The notes beneath the pieces are model-generated. The model worked only from the letters and a program-made list of their open reading frames with translations, ran no database searches and was not told the origin of the DNA. The position numbers were made by a program, and so were the translations under genes. Below, one piece after another: positions 1 to 8,142 of a stretch of 64,000 bases of DNA (the first letter of the stretch is position 1; every line of letters starts with the position of its first letter). The DNA comes from Marinisporobacter balticus (lineage in GTDB: Bacteria > Bacillota > Clostridia > Peptostreptococcales > Thermotaleaceae). The DNA lies in assembly GCF_004345705.1 (NCBI RefSeq), contig NZ_SLWV01000009.1, positions 1 through 64,000 of the forward strand, written 5' to 3'.

Positions 1-257
1 TGCTAGAATTAAAGTTTCTGGTTTTAATATTTTAAATTTATTAGAATAACAGTTTAGCAATTAAATATAATTTTTTCAGCTTACACTTTGTAGGTGTATT
101 TGTTGTGCCCATTTTCATATATAAATGAGCTCTAATGATAAAATTTATAGATTTTTAATGGATTGCATAAAAATTAAATTTTATACATTAGTTTCTGTGA
201 CTACTCTTAATATCTTTTTGTATGGTTATAATCTGTTTTAGAATTCATTTCACAACA

Positions 258-281
258 ACACATGAACGATTGCTCATATGT
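258..281. promoter_or_regulatory. Imperfect palindrome, ArsR-like operator candidate
   Basis: Two 12-base half sites (acacatgaacga and ttgctcatatgt) pair at 9 of 12 positions. The ATGA-x-C core resembles operators of metal-sensing ArsR/SmtB repressors. It lies just downstream of the -10 element of a minus-strand promoter at 290-318, where a repressor would block that promoter. The gene it would control, if still present, lies left of the window. The family assignment is inferred from pattern only. Confidence 0.35.
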
Positions 282-289
282 TCAGTTAC

Positions 290-318
290 ATAATATTCTT
301 TTTTTATATCTTTGTCAA
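290..318 (-). promoter_or_regulatory. Sigma-A promoter reading out of the left end
   Basis: On the minus strand TTGACA (313-318) and TATTAT (290-295) are separated by exactly 17 bases. No convincing gene follows between 290 and 1. A 13-codon ORF with a weak start (ATG near 245) stops quickly, so the target is either off the window or lost. Confidence 0.55.
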
Positions 319-324
319 TATTAT

Positions 325-353
325 TTTACAAGTAAAAGTATTTACTGTATAAT
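325..353 (+). promoter_or_regulatory. Sigma-A promoter of the carbonic anhydrase gene
   Basis: TTTACA (325-330) and TATAAT (348-353) are 17 bases apart, about 80 bases upstream of the carbonic anhydrase start. The spacer holds a small dyad (agtaaa-agta-tttact, 331-346) that could be an operator. Confidence 0.6.
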
Positions 354-435
354 ATTTTCTAACTCTATAGAATCATCAGACAAAATATTCTGATATAATA
401 CATACAAATATATTTTTAAAAAGGAGCCATTTGTC

Positions 436-996
436 ATGAATAAACTACAAGAAATGTTAACCCATAATCAATCCTTTGTAAAAAATAAAACTTATGAAAA
501 ATATAAAGCAACAAAATATCCATACAAAAAAATGGTCATATTCTCTTGTATGGATACAAGATTAACCGAACTACTTCCCCGTGCATTAAATATAAAAAAC
601 GGAGATGCAAAAATCATTTCAAATGCGGGTGCAATTATTACGCATCCTTTTGGAAGTATTATGAGAAGTATTTTGGTAGCAATCTATGAATTAAATTCTG
701 AAGAAGTTTTTGTAATTGGTCACCATGGCTGTGGCATGAGTACCATTAATCCAACAAATACCCTTGAAAAAATTATTAAAAAAGGTATATCACAAGATAC
801 TCTATCGACCCTTGAATATTCAGGAATCGATTTAGAAAAATGGCTACATGGCTTTGATTGTTTAACTTCTTCTATAAAAGAAAGTGTCTCCATCATCAAA
901 AATCATCCTCTAATCCCTAAAGATGTTTTTATTCATGGCCTTTTAATTGATCCTGAAACGGGTGCCTTAGAGGTTGTTGTAGATGGATATAAGTAG
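436..996 (+). CDS. Beta-class carbonic anhydrase
   Basis: Predicted cytoplasmic zinc enzyme that interconverts CO2 and bicarbonate; 186 residues, typical of the short bacterial beta class. The zinc ligands are visible: Cys38 in SCMDTR, with the catalytic Asp40/Arg42 dyad, and His96 and Cys99 in GHHGCGM. The ATG follows AAGGAG with good spacing, and a sigma-A promoter lies at 325-353. It is a single-gene unit that converges on the rRNA-modification genes, with a shared terminator at 1195-1230. Bicarbonate supply would serve carboxylating enzymes. Assignment is secure at family level; physiological role is inferred. Confidence 0.9.
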   Translation: MNKLQEMLTHNQSFVKNKTYEKYKATKYPYKKMVIFSCMDTRLTELLPRALNIKNGDAKIISNAGAIITHPFGSIMRSILVAIYELNSEEVFVIGHHGCGMSTINPTNTLEKIIKKGISQDTLSTLEYSGIDLEKWLHGFDCLTSSIKESVSIIKNHPLIPKDVFIHGLLIDPETGALEVVVDGYK

Positions 997-1194
997 CGAA
1001 CTTCCCCCTAAAGCATATTCTTTAAATTTATGCTTCATACTACTAGCTTAGAAACAAGCCCCCACTTCAAGGCGCTAGCTTTCGATTGCCGAAACTATTT
1101 CATTACATACAAACATTGCTGTAATATCCTTGGGAAGATCCAATATCTTTTTCAAACTCTCCTTAGTGTAAGTAACATAATAAATTGATAAAAA
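997..1194 (-). other. Spacer with a possible gene remnant
   Basis: Between carbonic anhydrase and the terminator the minus strand has a coding-like stretch from about 1180 to a stop at 1075-1077. It reads YVTYTKESLKKILDLPKD and continues to IVSAIES. It has no start codon, no ribosome-binding site and no recognised domain. It may be the tail of a lost gene or chance. Confidence 0.2.
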
Positions 1195-1230
1195 GCACTT
1201 ACTAGCCCAATCATTTTTGCTAGTAAGTGC
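1195..1230. terminator. Bidirectional intrinsic terminator
   Basis: A perfect 12-bp stem (gcacttactagc with gctagtaagtgc, 12-base loop) is followed by CTTTTATT on the plus strand and TTTTTATC on the minus strand. It separates the convergent carbonic anhydrase and pseudouridine synthase genes and can serve both. Confidence 0.8.
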
Positions 1231-1297
1231 CTTTTATTGAATAGATATATCACTAAATATTTGTAACAAACAGCAACCTCTTAAACATTCCTTTATA

Positions 1298-2020
1298 TCA
1301 CCGATTCTTTAATTTTTCTAATTCTTTCTCACTTATTTCTCGATATTCTCCTAATTCCAAACTTTCATCTAATTTGACACCACCCATAGTGATTCGCTTT
1401 AGATAAATTACTTCTTTTCCGACAGATTCAAACATTCTCTTTACTTGATGAAACTTTCCTTCATATATGATTAATTCAATCTCTGAAATATCTTCACTTT
1501 TAATAATATGTAATTCTGCTGGCTTTGTTTTATAGCCATCCTCTAATGTAACACCTTCTTTAAATTTAAAGATATCCTCTTTCGTTACCATTCCTTCAAT
1601 GCATGCAAAGTAAGTTTTAGGCACATGTTTTTTAGGAGATAATAATTCATGTGCTAATTTCCCATCATTCGTAAGCAGTAATAATCCTTCTGTATCCTTG
1701 TCTAATCTTCCTACAGGAAAAGGATCAAATATTTTATATTTTTCTTCTAATAAATCAATAACCGTTTTAACCCTTTTGTCAAAACTTGCAGAAATCACGT
1801 CCTGTGGTTTATTCATCATAATATATATAAATTCTTTGTATACCAATTTCTCTCCATCAACTTCTATAAGTTCTTCATAAGGATTTACATGCATACTCCC
1901 ACTTTTTATAATTTTCCCATCTACCTTTACTCGTCCTTTTCTTAGAATGTTTTTTATATCTTTTCTAGCACCATAACCCATATTGCTTAATATTTTATCT
2001 ATTCTTTTCGTCTTTGCCAT
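1298..2020 (-). CDS. rsuA: rRNA pseudouridine synthase, RsuA/RluB family
   Basis: Predicted to isomerise a uridine of ribosomal RNA to pseudouridine. Residues 1-60 form an S4 RNA-binding domain (KILSNMGYGARKDIKNILRKGRVKVDG). The catalytic motif GRLDKDTEGLLLLTNDG, with the nucleophilic Asp, lies near residue 105, and the C-terminal part has GKFHQVKRM. At 240 residues it has the usual length for the RsuA branch. It starts 9 bases after the rsmF-like methyltransferase stop, so the two rRNA-modifying enzymes are probably co-transcribed. The exact target base (16S U516 or a 23S site) cannot be read from sequence. Confidence 0.88.
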   Translation of the reverse strand: MAKTKRIDKILSNMGYGARKDIKNILRKGRVKVDGKIIKSGSMHVNPYEELIEVDGEKLVYKEFIYIMMNKPQDVISASFDKRVKTVIDLLEEKYKIFDPFPVGRLDKDTEGLLLLTNDGKLAHELLSPKKHVPKTYFACIEGMVTKEDIFKFKEGVTLEDGYKTKPAELHIIKSEDISEIELIIYEGKFHQVKRMFESVGKEVIYLKRITMGGVKLDESLELGEYREISEKELEKLKNR

Positions 2021-2029
2021 AAGTTCCTC

Positions 2030-3391
2030 CTAATCTAACCATCTCCAAGCGGGTGGATAATAATTTTTTATCATACTGCCTGTCTGCTTTGCCCATCCTA
2101 ATGGAAAATGGTCTACGCAAACTAATGTCCATCCCTTTTCTCCACCAATATTTAAGGTTTCTCCTTTTAAATATTTATAAACCTCTATATCGTCCCTATG
2201 AAAATTCAGCACTCTTTTTACATCTTTAAAATTAAGCCCCATTGCAAGTGCTTGGCTCGGTTCAAATCTATTCTTTTTATCCGTTCCTAAGAACCAACCA
2301 GATCTTAAAACCTTTAGTCCCTTTAACTTTGGTAAACCTTTCGGAACCAAATAAAGATTATTATTGTATGTTTCAAATTCACCTTCTAGTGAAATATTTA
2401 AATTTTCATCAACAAAATTATGAAATGCATCGGACGGCTTTAAATTTGATCTTTTTTCAAAATCAGGATGATTTATATATCCCTTCAAATCTTTTTGCAT
2501 ATACGCTAAGAAGTGCCCTTCTCCTTCTATTTTATGGGGCCATAGCCTTGCACAATAGGTTAATGATTCCTTTCCATCCACCCACGTGGGCATCCCTTTT
2601 GAAAAGCTATTATTTTTAGGAATATTTATTAGATCAAATCTTGGGTGATGCTCTATAAATTCTTTGATAATTTTTTCATTTTCTTCTGGTGAAAAGGTAC
2701 AAGTAGAATAGATAAGTTTTCCTCCCATTTTTAGCATAGCATCCACACAACCCATGATTTCCTTTTGAATCGGTACATACGTACTTTCGTCATTTTTTTC
2801 CCAGCTTTTTACCATTGATGGATCTTTTCGAAACATCCCTTCTCCTGAACAAGGGGCATCTACCAATATTTCATCAAAATAGTTTTGAAAGTAGCTTTGG
2901 ATTTTCTTTGGATTTTCATTGGTCACAATGGCATTTTTAACTCCAAATAATTCCATGTTTTTAATCAATGCCTTTACCCGATTCATATTAATATCATTTG
3001 TTACTAAGATCCCTTCTCCTTTTAAACCTGCAGCAATTTGTACAGACTTTCCTCCTGGTGCCGCACACAAGTCTAATACTTTATCAAATGGCTTAGCATC
3101 TAAAATTTCTGCTGCTGACATGGCACTAGGTTCCTGTATATAATATAGTCCTGCATGATAATATGGATCCTTTGCAGGTCTTTGTCCTTCTTCGAAATAA
3201 AAGCCATTCTTACACCAAGGAATGGGTTTTAGGTTAAAGGGTGATATTTTTTTGAAATTTTCTACTGAAATTTTTAAAGTATTTACTCTTAATCCTTGAA
3301 ATTTTGGCTGATCATATGATTTAAAAAATGATTCAAATTCATCTCCTAACAGAATCTTCATTTTGTCAAGAAATTTTCGCGGTAAGTACAT
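2030..3391 (-). CDS. rsmF: rRNA m5C methyltransferase, RsmB/RsmF (NOL1/NOP2/Sun) family
   Basis: Predicted S-adenosylmethionine-dependent cytosine-C5 methyltransferase acting on 16S rRNA. The SAM-binding motif DLCAAPGGKS is near residue 108. The two catalytic cysteines are in DAPCSGEGMFRKD (motif IV) and YSTCTFSPEENE (motif VI). An N-terminal RNA-binding segment precedes the Rossmann core. The last 150 residues match the RsmF-type extension and end in a PUA-like region with HFPLGWAKQ. The 453-residue length fits RsmF-like Firmicute proteins better than RsmB, which has an NusB-like N-terminus. It is followed closely by the RsuA-family gene. Confidence 0.87.
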   Translation of the reverse strand: MYLPRKFLDKMKILLGDEFESFFKSYDQPKFQGLRVNTLKISVENFKKISPFNLKPIPWCKNGFYFEEGQRPAKDPYYHAGLYYIQEPSAMSAAEILDAKPFDKVLDLCAAPGGKSVQIAAGLKGEGILVTNDINMNRVKALIKNMELFGVKNAIVTNENPKKIQSYFQNYFDEILVDAPCSGEGMFRKDPSMVKSWEKNDESTYVPIQKEIMGCVDAMLKMGGKLIYSTCTFSPEENEKIIKEFIEHHPRFDLINIPKNNSFSKGMPTWVDGKESLTYCARLWPHKIEGEGHFLAYMQKDLKGYINHPDFEKRSNLKPSDAFHNFVDENLNISLEGEFETYNNNLYLVPKGLPKLKGLKVLRSGWFLGTDKKNRFEPSQALAMGLNFKDVKRVLNFHRDDIEVYKYLKGETLNIGGEKGWTLVCVDHFPLGWAKQTGSMIKNYYPPAWRWLD

Positions 3392-3516
3392 ATTATTTCT
3401 CCTTTTTCTATAGATTTCCTACTTTAAAAATCCAACTTTTTCATTTATGATCCATACTTCGTAGCAACTTGAATGTGCTTTTTCTTATATTATTACCGAT
3501 CTTTGGGCAAAACGAT

Positions 3517-3535
3517 ACCCACCATGATGGTGGGT
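3517..3535 (-). terminator. Hairpin after pssA
   Basis: An 8-bp stem (acccacca with tggtgggt, loop tga) lies six bases past the pssA stop. On the minus strand it is followed by ATCGTTTT, a weak U-tract, so termination may be partial. Confidence 0.5.
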
Positions 3536-3541
3536 TTTGGG

Positions 3542-4057
3542 TTATCTTTTTTTCAACTTGATCTTTTTACTTACCATAGCATAAGATAAAAATAGCATGG
3601 CAATCAACATGAAATTTAAATTTGCAACATACTTCGTAGAATATAAGGACATTAACGCTACAAGCCCTCCACACATAGTGATTGGAATCCCCACATAAAC
3701 CCCTTCAAATTCCATAACATTATATCTAGCAAGTCTTACAGTTCCACAAAGTGCAAATATCAATGTAATTAGAATACCTTTTGCACCCGTTTCCATTAAA
3801 TTCAGATGCCACATTAAAATCGCTGGAGCTACGCCAAAAGAAATAAGATCACACAGTGAATCCAGTTCTTTTCCAAAATCACTTACTACATCAAATTTCC
3901 TTGCTAATTTTCCATCCATCCGATCTAATATACCCGCCGTAATAATCAAAATAGCTGAAGCACCATATGCTTCATAGAATATTGAAATAATTGCTAAAAT
4001 TCCCAATACTAAATTCAAAAGTGTACACATATTCGGTATTTGACTTTTATATTTCAT
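3542..4057 (-). CDS. pssA: CDP-diacylglycerol-serine O-phosphatidyltransferase
   Basis: Integral membrane enzyme making phosphatidylserine, precursor of phosphatidylethanolamine. The CDP-alcohol phosphatidyltransferase signature DG(x)2AR(x)8G(x)3D(x)3D is seen in DRMDGKLARK followed by GKELDSLCD, around residues 45-70. Several hydrophobic segments follow. I place the start at the ATG at 4057 because AGGAGG (4065-4070) precedes it at 7 bases; an upstream in-frame ATG at 4084 has no ribosome-binding site. No psd gene is adjacent here. Downstream genes on the same strand are rRNA modification enzymes, probably separately transcribed. Confidence 0.88.
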   Translation of the reverse strand: MKYKSQIPNMCTLLNLVLGILAIISIFYEAYGASAILIITAGILDRMDGKLARKFDVVSDFGKELDSLCDLISFGVAPAILMWHLNLMETGAKGILITLIFALCGTVRLARYNVMEFEGVYVGIPITMCGGLVALMSLYSTKYVANLNFMLIAMLFLSYAMVSKKIKLKKR

Positions 4058-4548
4058 TTTTGATCCTCCTATTTTACAATTCATTTTCCTACTTCATGTA
4101 TTTTCTGTTATATTTCGTGTTATATTATAGTATTATATTTCAATAGATATTATGATTGCACCACAAGAAACTAGCAATAACTTCAACTCCTTTATATTTA
4201 ATCAGTGGGCAAAACTAGCTATAATATAGTTTATATGCAAATTATTGTTTTTGCAATCTAATTATAACAAGTCTATTCTATATCTACTATTTTACAGTAA
4301 ATTTTTTCATTATTCAAAGCTTTTTTGTGGTATTTTAAAATTTAATGTTATATAATTACATTTGGATGGATTCATCCCTATAAAGCGATAGCCTTATTTA
4401 AAATAGATCTATCTAATATATCCTACTTTTTTATATTACACTTTATTGTTTTTTTATTATTAAAGGCATCTTCAAAAAATAGCGAATCCGTATGCTCGTC
4501 TATTTTTAAATGCCTAAATTTATCTCAAATACATAGGAGGGTTTGACC
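4058..4548. other. Long divergent spacer between pssA and fba
   Basis: This is about 490 bases of very AT-rich DNA between two divergent genes. It contains TATAAT-like sequences but no promoter clear enough to name, and an inverted repeat at 4464-4515. No open reading frame of note was seen. Confidence 0.6.
4464..4515 (+). repeat. Inverted repeat in the fba leader
   Basis: Outer arms aggcat (4464-4469) and atgcct (4510-4515) and inner arms aaaaatag (4475-4482) and ctattttt (4500-4507) can fold into an interrupted hairpin. It ends about 20 bases before the fba ribosome-binding site, so it could affect translation or mRNA stability. It has no U-run typical of a terminator. Confidence 0.4.
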
Positions 4549-5481
4549 ATGCCACTTATTACATCTACTCAAATGTTTAAGAATGCACATAAAGGCGGAT
4601 ATGCAATTGGTGCATTCAATGTGAATAATATGGAAATTATTCAAGGTATTGTAGAAGCTGCAAAAGAAGAAAAATCTCCCCTTATTCTTCAAGTTTCTGC
4701 TGGTGCAAGAAAATATGCAAGTCCTATTTATCTTAAAAAGCTTGTAGAAGCTGCTGTTGAAGATAGTGGACTAGATATTGTACTTCATCTTGATCATGGA
4801 GAAAGTTTTGAAATCTGTAAAGCTTGTATTGATGATGGTTTTACTTCTGTCATGATTGATGGTTCTAAATATCCTTTTGAGGAAAATATTGCGCTTACGA
4901 AAAAAGTTGTAGACTATGCCCATTCAAAAGGGGTTGTCGTTGAAGCAGAACTAGGAAAACTTGCAGGAATTGAAGATGATGTAGATGTCAGTGCAAAAGA
5001 TGCCACATTCACTGATCCTGATGAAGCGGTAGAATTTGTTAAAAGAACAGGTGTAGATTCTTTAGCTATTGCCATTGGTACAAGTCATGGTGCTTACAAA
5101 TTTAAAGGAGATCCTCGATTGGATTTTGAAAGACTAGAAAAAATCACAAACTTACTTCCAAATACACCATTGGTACTACATGGCGCTTCTACAGTCCTTC
5201 CTGAATTTGTAAAAATGTGCAATGAATATGGTGGTAGCATTCCAGGTGCCCAAGGAGTTCCTGAAGATATGCTTTTAAGGGCTTCTAAATTAGGTGTTTG
5301 TAAAATAAATATCGATACGGATCTAAGGCTAGCAATGACTGCTGCGGTAAGAAAGTTTCTTATCGAAAATCCTTCTGAATTTGATCCTAGAAAATATTTA
5401 TCTCCTGCACGATCTGCTATCAAAAATATGGTACAACATAAAATCAAAAATGTTTTAGGTTCAAGCAATACACTAAAATAA
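4549..5481 (+). CDS. fba: Class II fructose-1,6-bisphosphate aldolase
   Basis: Zinc-dependent glycolytic/gluconeogenic enzyme that cleaves fructose-1,6-bisphosphate to dihydroxyacetone phosphate and glyceraldehyde-3-phosphate. Zinc-ligand and active-site motifs are present: HLDHG near residue 82, VEAELGKLAG near 135, GTSHGAYKF near 178 and VLHGAS near 208. The length (310 residues) matches the short class IIb Firmicute form. ATG at 4549 is chosen because AGGAGG (4535-4540) precedes it at 8 bases; a TTG at 4543 overlaps that site. A NUDIX hydrolase follows 45 bases later and may be co-transcribed. Confidence 0.92.
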   Translation: MPLITSTQMFKNAHKGGYAIGAFNVNNMEIIQGIVEAAKEEKSPLILQVSAGARKYASPIYLKKLVEAAVEDSGLDIVLHLDHGESFEICKACIDDGFTSVMIDGSKYPFEENIALTKKVVDYAHSKGVVVEAELGKLAGIEDDVDVSAKDATFTDPDEAVEFVKRTGVDSLAIAIGTSHGAYKFKGDPRLDFERLEKITNLLPNTPLVLHGASTVLPEFVKMCNEYGGSIPGAQGVPEDMLLRASKLGVCKINIDTDLRLAMTAAVRKFLIENPSEFDPRKYLSPARSAIKNMVQHKIKNVLGSSNTLK

Positions 5482-5483
5482 TC

Positions 5484-5507
5484 AATAGCCATGATCTCCT
5501 GGCTATT
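5484..5507 (+). repeat. Hairpin between fba and the NUDIX gene
   Basis: An 8-bp perfect stem (aatagcca with tggctatt) starts directly after the fba stop. No U-run follows, so it looks more like an mRNA-processing or stability element than a full terminator, and transcription may read into the NUDIX gene. Confidence 0.45.
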
Positions 5508-5526
5508 CATCTTAGGAGGGCTTATC

Positions 5527-5919
5527 ATGAAAACTGCTGCTCTTGGTATTGTTGTAAATAAAAATGAAATTCTTTTAGTACATAGAAAATGGCATCCTAT
5601 TCTTTGGGCACCAGCAGGGGGATTTATAGATCCAGGTGAAACAGAAGAAGAAGCCGTTGTCCGTGAAATAGGGGAAGAAACGGGTGTGAAATCCCAAGTC
5701 CTAGAAAAAATTCATGACTTTATATACGATAATGGCTATGACGTATCACATATTCACGTATATGCTTGTCAATATATTTCAGGAAGTCTAGAATGTAGTT
5801 TTGAAAGCAATGATGTAAAATGGTTTCCTATAGATCATCTTCCTCATCCAATTTCTCCTGAAAAATATGTGTTTGACAAAGCTATAGAAATCTCTAAAAA
5901 ATATTTGCTCCGCGAGTGA
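5527..5919 (+). CDS. NUDIX hydrolase
   Basis: Predicted small cytoplasmic pyrophosphohydrolase for nucleoside-diphosphate-linked compounds. The complete NUDIX box G(x)5E(x)7REUxEExGU is seen at GFIDPGE plus REIGEETGV, around residues 32-54. The protein is 130 residues. ATG 5527 follows AGGAGG (5514-5519) at 7 bases; an upstream ATG at 5491 lies inside the preceding hairpin. It shares a strand and perhaps a transcript with fba. The substrate cannot be predicted; MutT-like and ADP-ribose types are both possible. Confidence 0.82.
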   Translation: MKTAALGIVVNKNEILLVHRKWHPILWAPAGGFIDPGETEEEAVVREIGEETGVKSQVLEKIHDFIYDNGYDVSHIHVYACQYISGSLECSFESNDVKWFPIDHLPHPISPEKYVFDKAIEISKKYLLRE

Positions 5920-5931
5920 TCTATATAATTG

Positions 5932-5993
5932 AAAATAAGGTATCTCAAAATATACAAATAACAGGAGATTTTTTGAGAATACCTACCTTATTT
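5932..5993 (+). repeat. Long imperfect hairpin after the NUDIX gene
   Basis: Arms aaaataaggtatctcaaaa (5932-5950) and ttttgagaa...accttattt (5971-5993) pair over most of their length with a small bulge. The U-tract is weak. It probably forms part of the 3' end of the fba-NUDIX transcript with the perfect hairpin that follows. Confidence 0.45.
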
Positions 5994-6010
5994 GTATAAG
6001 ATAATAGTAA

Positions 6011-6045
6011 AAGCACTATGAATATAATTCAAATCCATAGTGCTT
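6011..6045. terminator. Terminator between NUDIX and cyclophilin genes
   Basis: A perfect 10-bp stem (aagcactatg with catagtgctt, 15-base loop) has T-rich flanks on both sides. It lies between convergent genes and could act in both directions. Confidence 0.6.
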
Positions 6046-6079
6046 ATTTAAAATGAGAAAATTAATTCTATGTATCTTT

Positions 6080-6598
6080 TTATAATTTTTCAGGTTCTGG
6101 ATATATTTCTCCAAATAATTCTACGCTTACTTTTTTTATTCTTTGTTCCTCAAGAGGTCTATCTTGAAAATTTGTCTTTGCAGCTGCAATACGATCTACT
6201 TCTTCTAAACCTTGTGTAACTTTTCCAAAAGCGGCATACTGTCCATCTAAATGCGTAGAGTCTTTGTGCATAATAAAGAATTGTGAACCTGCTGAATCTG
6301 GGTGTCCTGATCTTGCCATAGATAAAACCCCTCTTTGATGTTTCAAATCATTTTTGAAATTGTTTATGTTAAATTCACCTTTAATGCCATATCCAGGTCC
6401 ACCTGTTCCTGTTCCTTGTGGGCATCCTCCTTGTAACATAAAACTAGGGATTACTCTGTGAAAAATTAATCCATCATAAAATCCTTTTTGTACCAAAGAT
6501 ATAAAATTATTCACTGTATTTGGTGCTACCTCTGGATATAATTCTATTTTTATTTCTTGTCCATTCTCCATTTGAATATTGACGATAGGGTTTTGCAT
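6080..6598 (-). CDS. Peptidyl-prolyl cis-trans isomerase, cyclophilin type
   Basis: Predicted cytoplasmic protein-folding enzyme that isomerises X-Pro bonds. Diagnostic cyclophilin motifs are present: FYDGLIFHRVIPSFMLQGG with the catalytic Arg near residue 48, SMARSGHPDSAGSQFFI near 93-110, and YAAFGKV near 121. The length of 172 residues is standard for a single-domain bacterial cyclophilin. No signal peptide is seen. It is a stand-alone gene, convergent with the NUDIX gene. Confidence 0.92.
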   Translation of the reverse strand: MQNPIVNIQMENGQEIKIELYPEVAPNTVNNFISLVQKGFYDGLIFHRVIPSFMLQGGCPQGTGTGGPGYGIKGEFNINNFKNDLKHQRGVLSMARSGHPDSAGSQFFIMHKDSTHLDGQYAAFGKVTQGLEEVDRIAAAKTNFQDRPLEEQRIKKVSVELFGEIYPEPEKL

Positions 6599-6885
6599 AT
6601 TTCATCATCCTTTCTATTTTTACTTTCTCTCTATTCCTTTTTACTACATTTCAGTTATTTCTGCAAGGCAAATTTTTTCGTAACATAAATTTAACCTATA
6701 TCCGCTTTACAAAAATGTAGTTTACGTAGTATCTTATAGATAAGAAAATCATTAAAACACAGTGCAAGATTTGCAAACTTATTTTTTGATGATACCTTGA
6801 TGATAATCTCTTCGTTCTATGCATATATATTACTATTAATCGCTCTAAATATAGAGGAAAAAACTTATCTAAGGAGGAATTCTAT

Positions 6886-7095
6886 ATGATCAATGGGTTT
6901 AAGATCAGAGAATTACGCTTAAAAAAAGGATATACCTCACGAGATTTAGCAAATTTAAGTAATTTATCGAAAAGTTATGTTGAAGAACTTGAAAGAGGCG
7001 ATAAAAACAATCCAAGTTTTACTACAGTTGAAAAATTAGCAGATGCATTAAATGTCTTTATCGATGATTTACGCTATCCAATAGAATGTATATAA
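6886..7095 (+). CDS. Small XRE-family HTH regulator
   Basis: A 69-residue protein made almost entirely of one Cro/C1-type helix-turn-helix: KIRELRLKKGYTSRDLANL, then SYVEELERGDKNNPS, then VEKLADALNV. It should bind DNA as a dimer. The start has a strong AAGGAGG ribosome-binding site. No toxin or partner gene is adjacent; the neighbours are cyclophilin and a DUF1461 membrane protein, so its target is unknown. Confidence 0.82.
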   Translation: MINGFKIRELRLKKGYTSRDLANLSNLSKSYVEELERGDKNNPSFTTVEKLADALNVFIDDLRYPIECI

Positions 7096-7185
7096 ATAAA
7101 AAATTTGCATACGCCTATCCTAGTTGCTCCTTTTGACCATGAAATTTCAAAGAAATTCTTTAGGATTTTCGTTGCTCGAAATTAT

Positions 7186-7875
7186 TTATTCATGAACTTT
7201 TCTTAATTTATAAAAAGCTATAATGCCTATTATAACCATGACACAAAAAAACCAACCAACCACGCCCATAGCAATATCTATGAAGAATCCTAATGGAAGC
7301 ATTTGAATTAATATATCTGTTTTTGGATTTAGGAGCCATAAATCATTTTGGAAAAAAATCTTATGAAAATAAGTGAAATATTTATAAAAATCTATTTGCA
7401 TCAATATAAATAGAAATCCTATCGCCATTACAGATAAAATATTGGCTCCTAATAAGCTTTTATACACATCTTTAGTTCTATTCTTTGATATTTTCATAAT
7501 CAAAAAAAATGAAATTCCTATTAATAAAACACCTCCATTCCTTAGAATATATCCCTGCTGAAATAACTTTTTTACATCTACCATATGTTCTTTTTCCCGC
7601 TTTCCAAAAACTTCAGATAGATTTCCTTTTATTTTCACCTGTATATTTAAATTTTTTTCATCATCTTTTAAATAATCAACCATTTTTACTACAATCTTAT
7701 TCAAATCTGCTAATTCTATTTTTGTATCTTCTGACACATGATATTTATTAAATTCTTTTAGATAAAAATTAGGATTCAATGCATAGACTTGAAGAATTGA
7801 TAACAATATAGTGATTGGCAATAAAATAACGATTCCAACTCGACTGATTTTACAAATAAGCTTCCTTTTCTCCAC
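7186..7875 (-). CDS. DUF1461 (TIGR01906-type) integral membrane protein
   Basis: A 229-residue membrane protein of unknown function. Four hydrophobic segments are seen: one near the N-terminus (GIVILLPITILLSILQVYAL) and three in the second half. The HMVDVKKLF motif before the second segment is typical of this family. I choose GTG 7875 because GGAG (7884-7887) precedes it at 8 bases and the length then fits the family. The in-frame ATG at 8007 would add 44 AT-rich, non-family residues without a good ribosome-binding site. It is convergent with the XRE gene. Function was not inferred. Confidence 0.68.
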   Translation of the reverse strand: MEKRKLICKISRVGIVILLPITILLSILQVYALNPNFYLKEFNKYHVSEDTKIELADLNKIVVKMVDYLKDDEKNLNIQVKIKGNLSEVFGKREKEHMVDVKKLFQQGYILRNGGVLLIGISFFLIMKISKNRTKDVYKSLLGANILSVMAIGFLFILMQIDFYKYFTYFHKIFFQNDLWLLNPKTDILIQMLPLGFFIDIAMGVVGWFFCVMVIIGIIAFYKLRKVHE

Positions 7876-8142
7876 CTTACATACTCCATTCTGTTTAAAT
7901 ATTTTTTTCTTCTTATAATCATAACCACATGTATTATAATTTATTATAACATTCACAGAAGTTACAACATAGACTATTATATAAAAAGAGAAGAGCGCAA
8001 TGATCATAGCTAAATATACAAAATAAATAGCCAGTTTATTGGCAACTGATGCTTTTTACAAGATTGCCACTACAAATGCCCTAATATTTTTTTAGAAGCA
8101 GGTGGAAGTATCTTTGGCAGAACGAACCTTGTCTAAAACATA

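Noticed and set aside
2242..2619. 125-codon frame antisense to the rRNA methyltransferase
   Set aside because: The opposite strand carries conserved RsmF-like sequence; the frame has no start signal.
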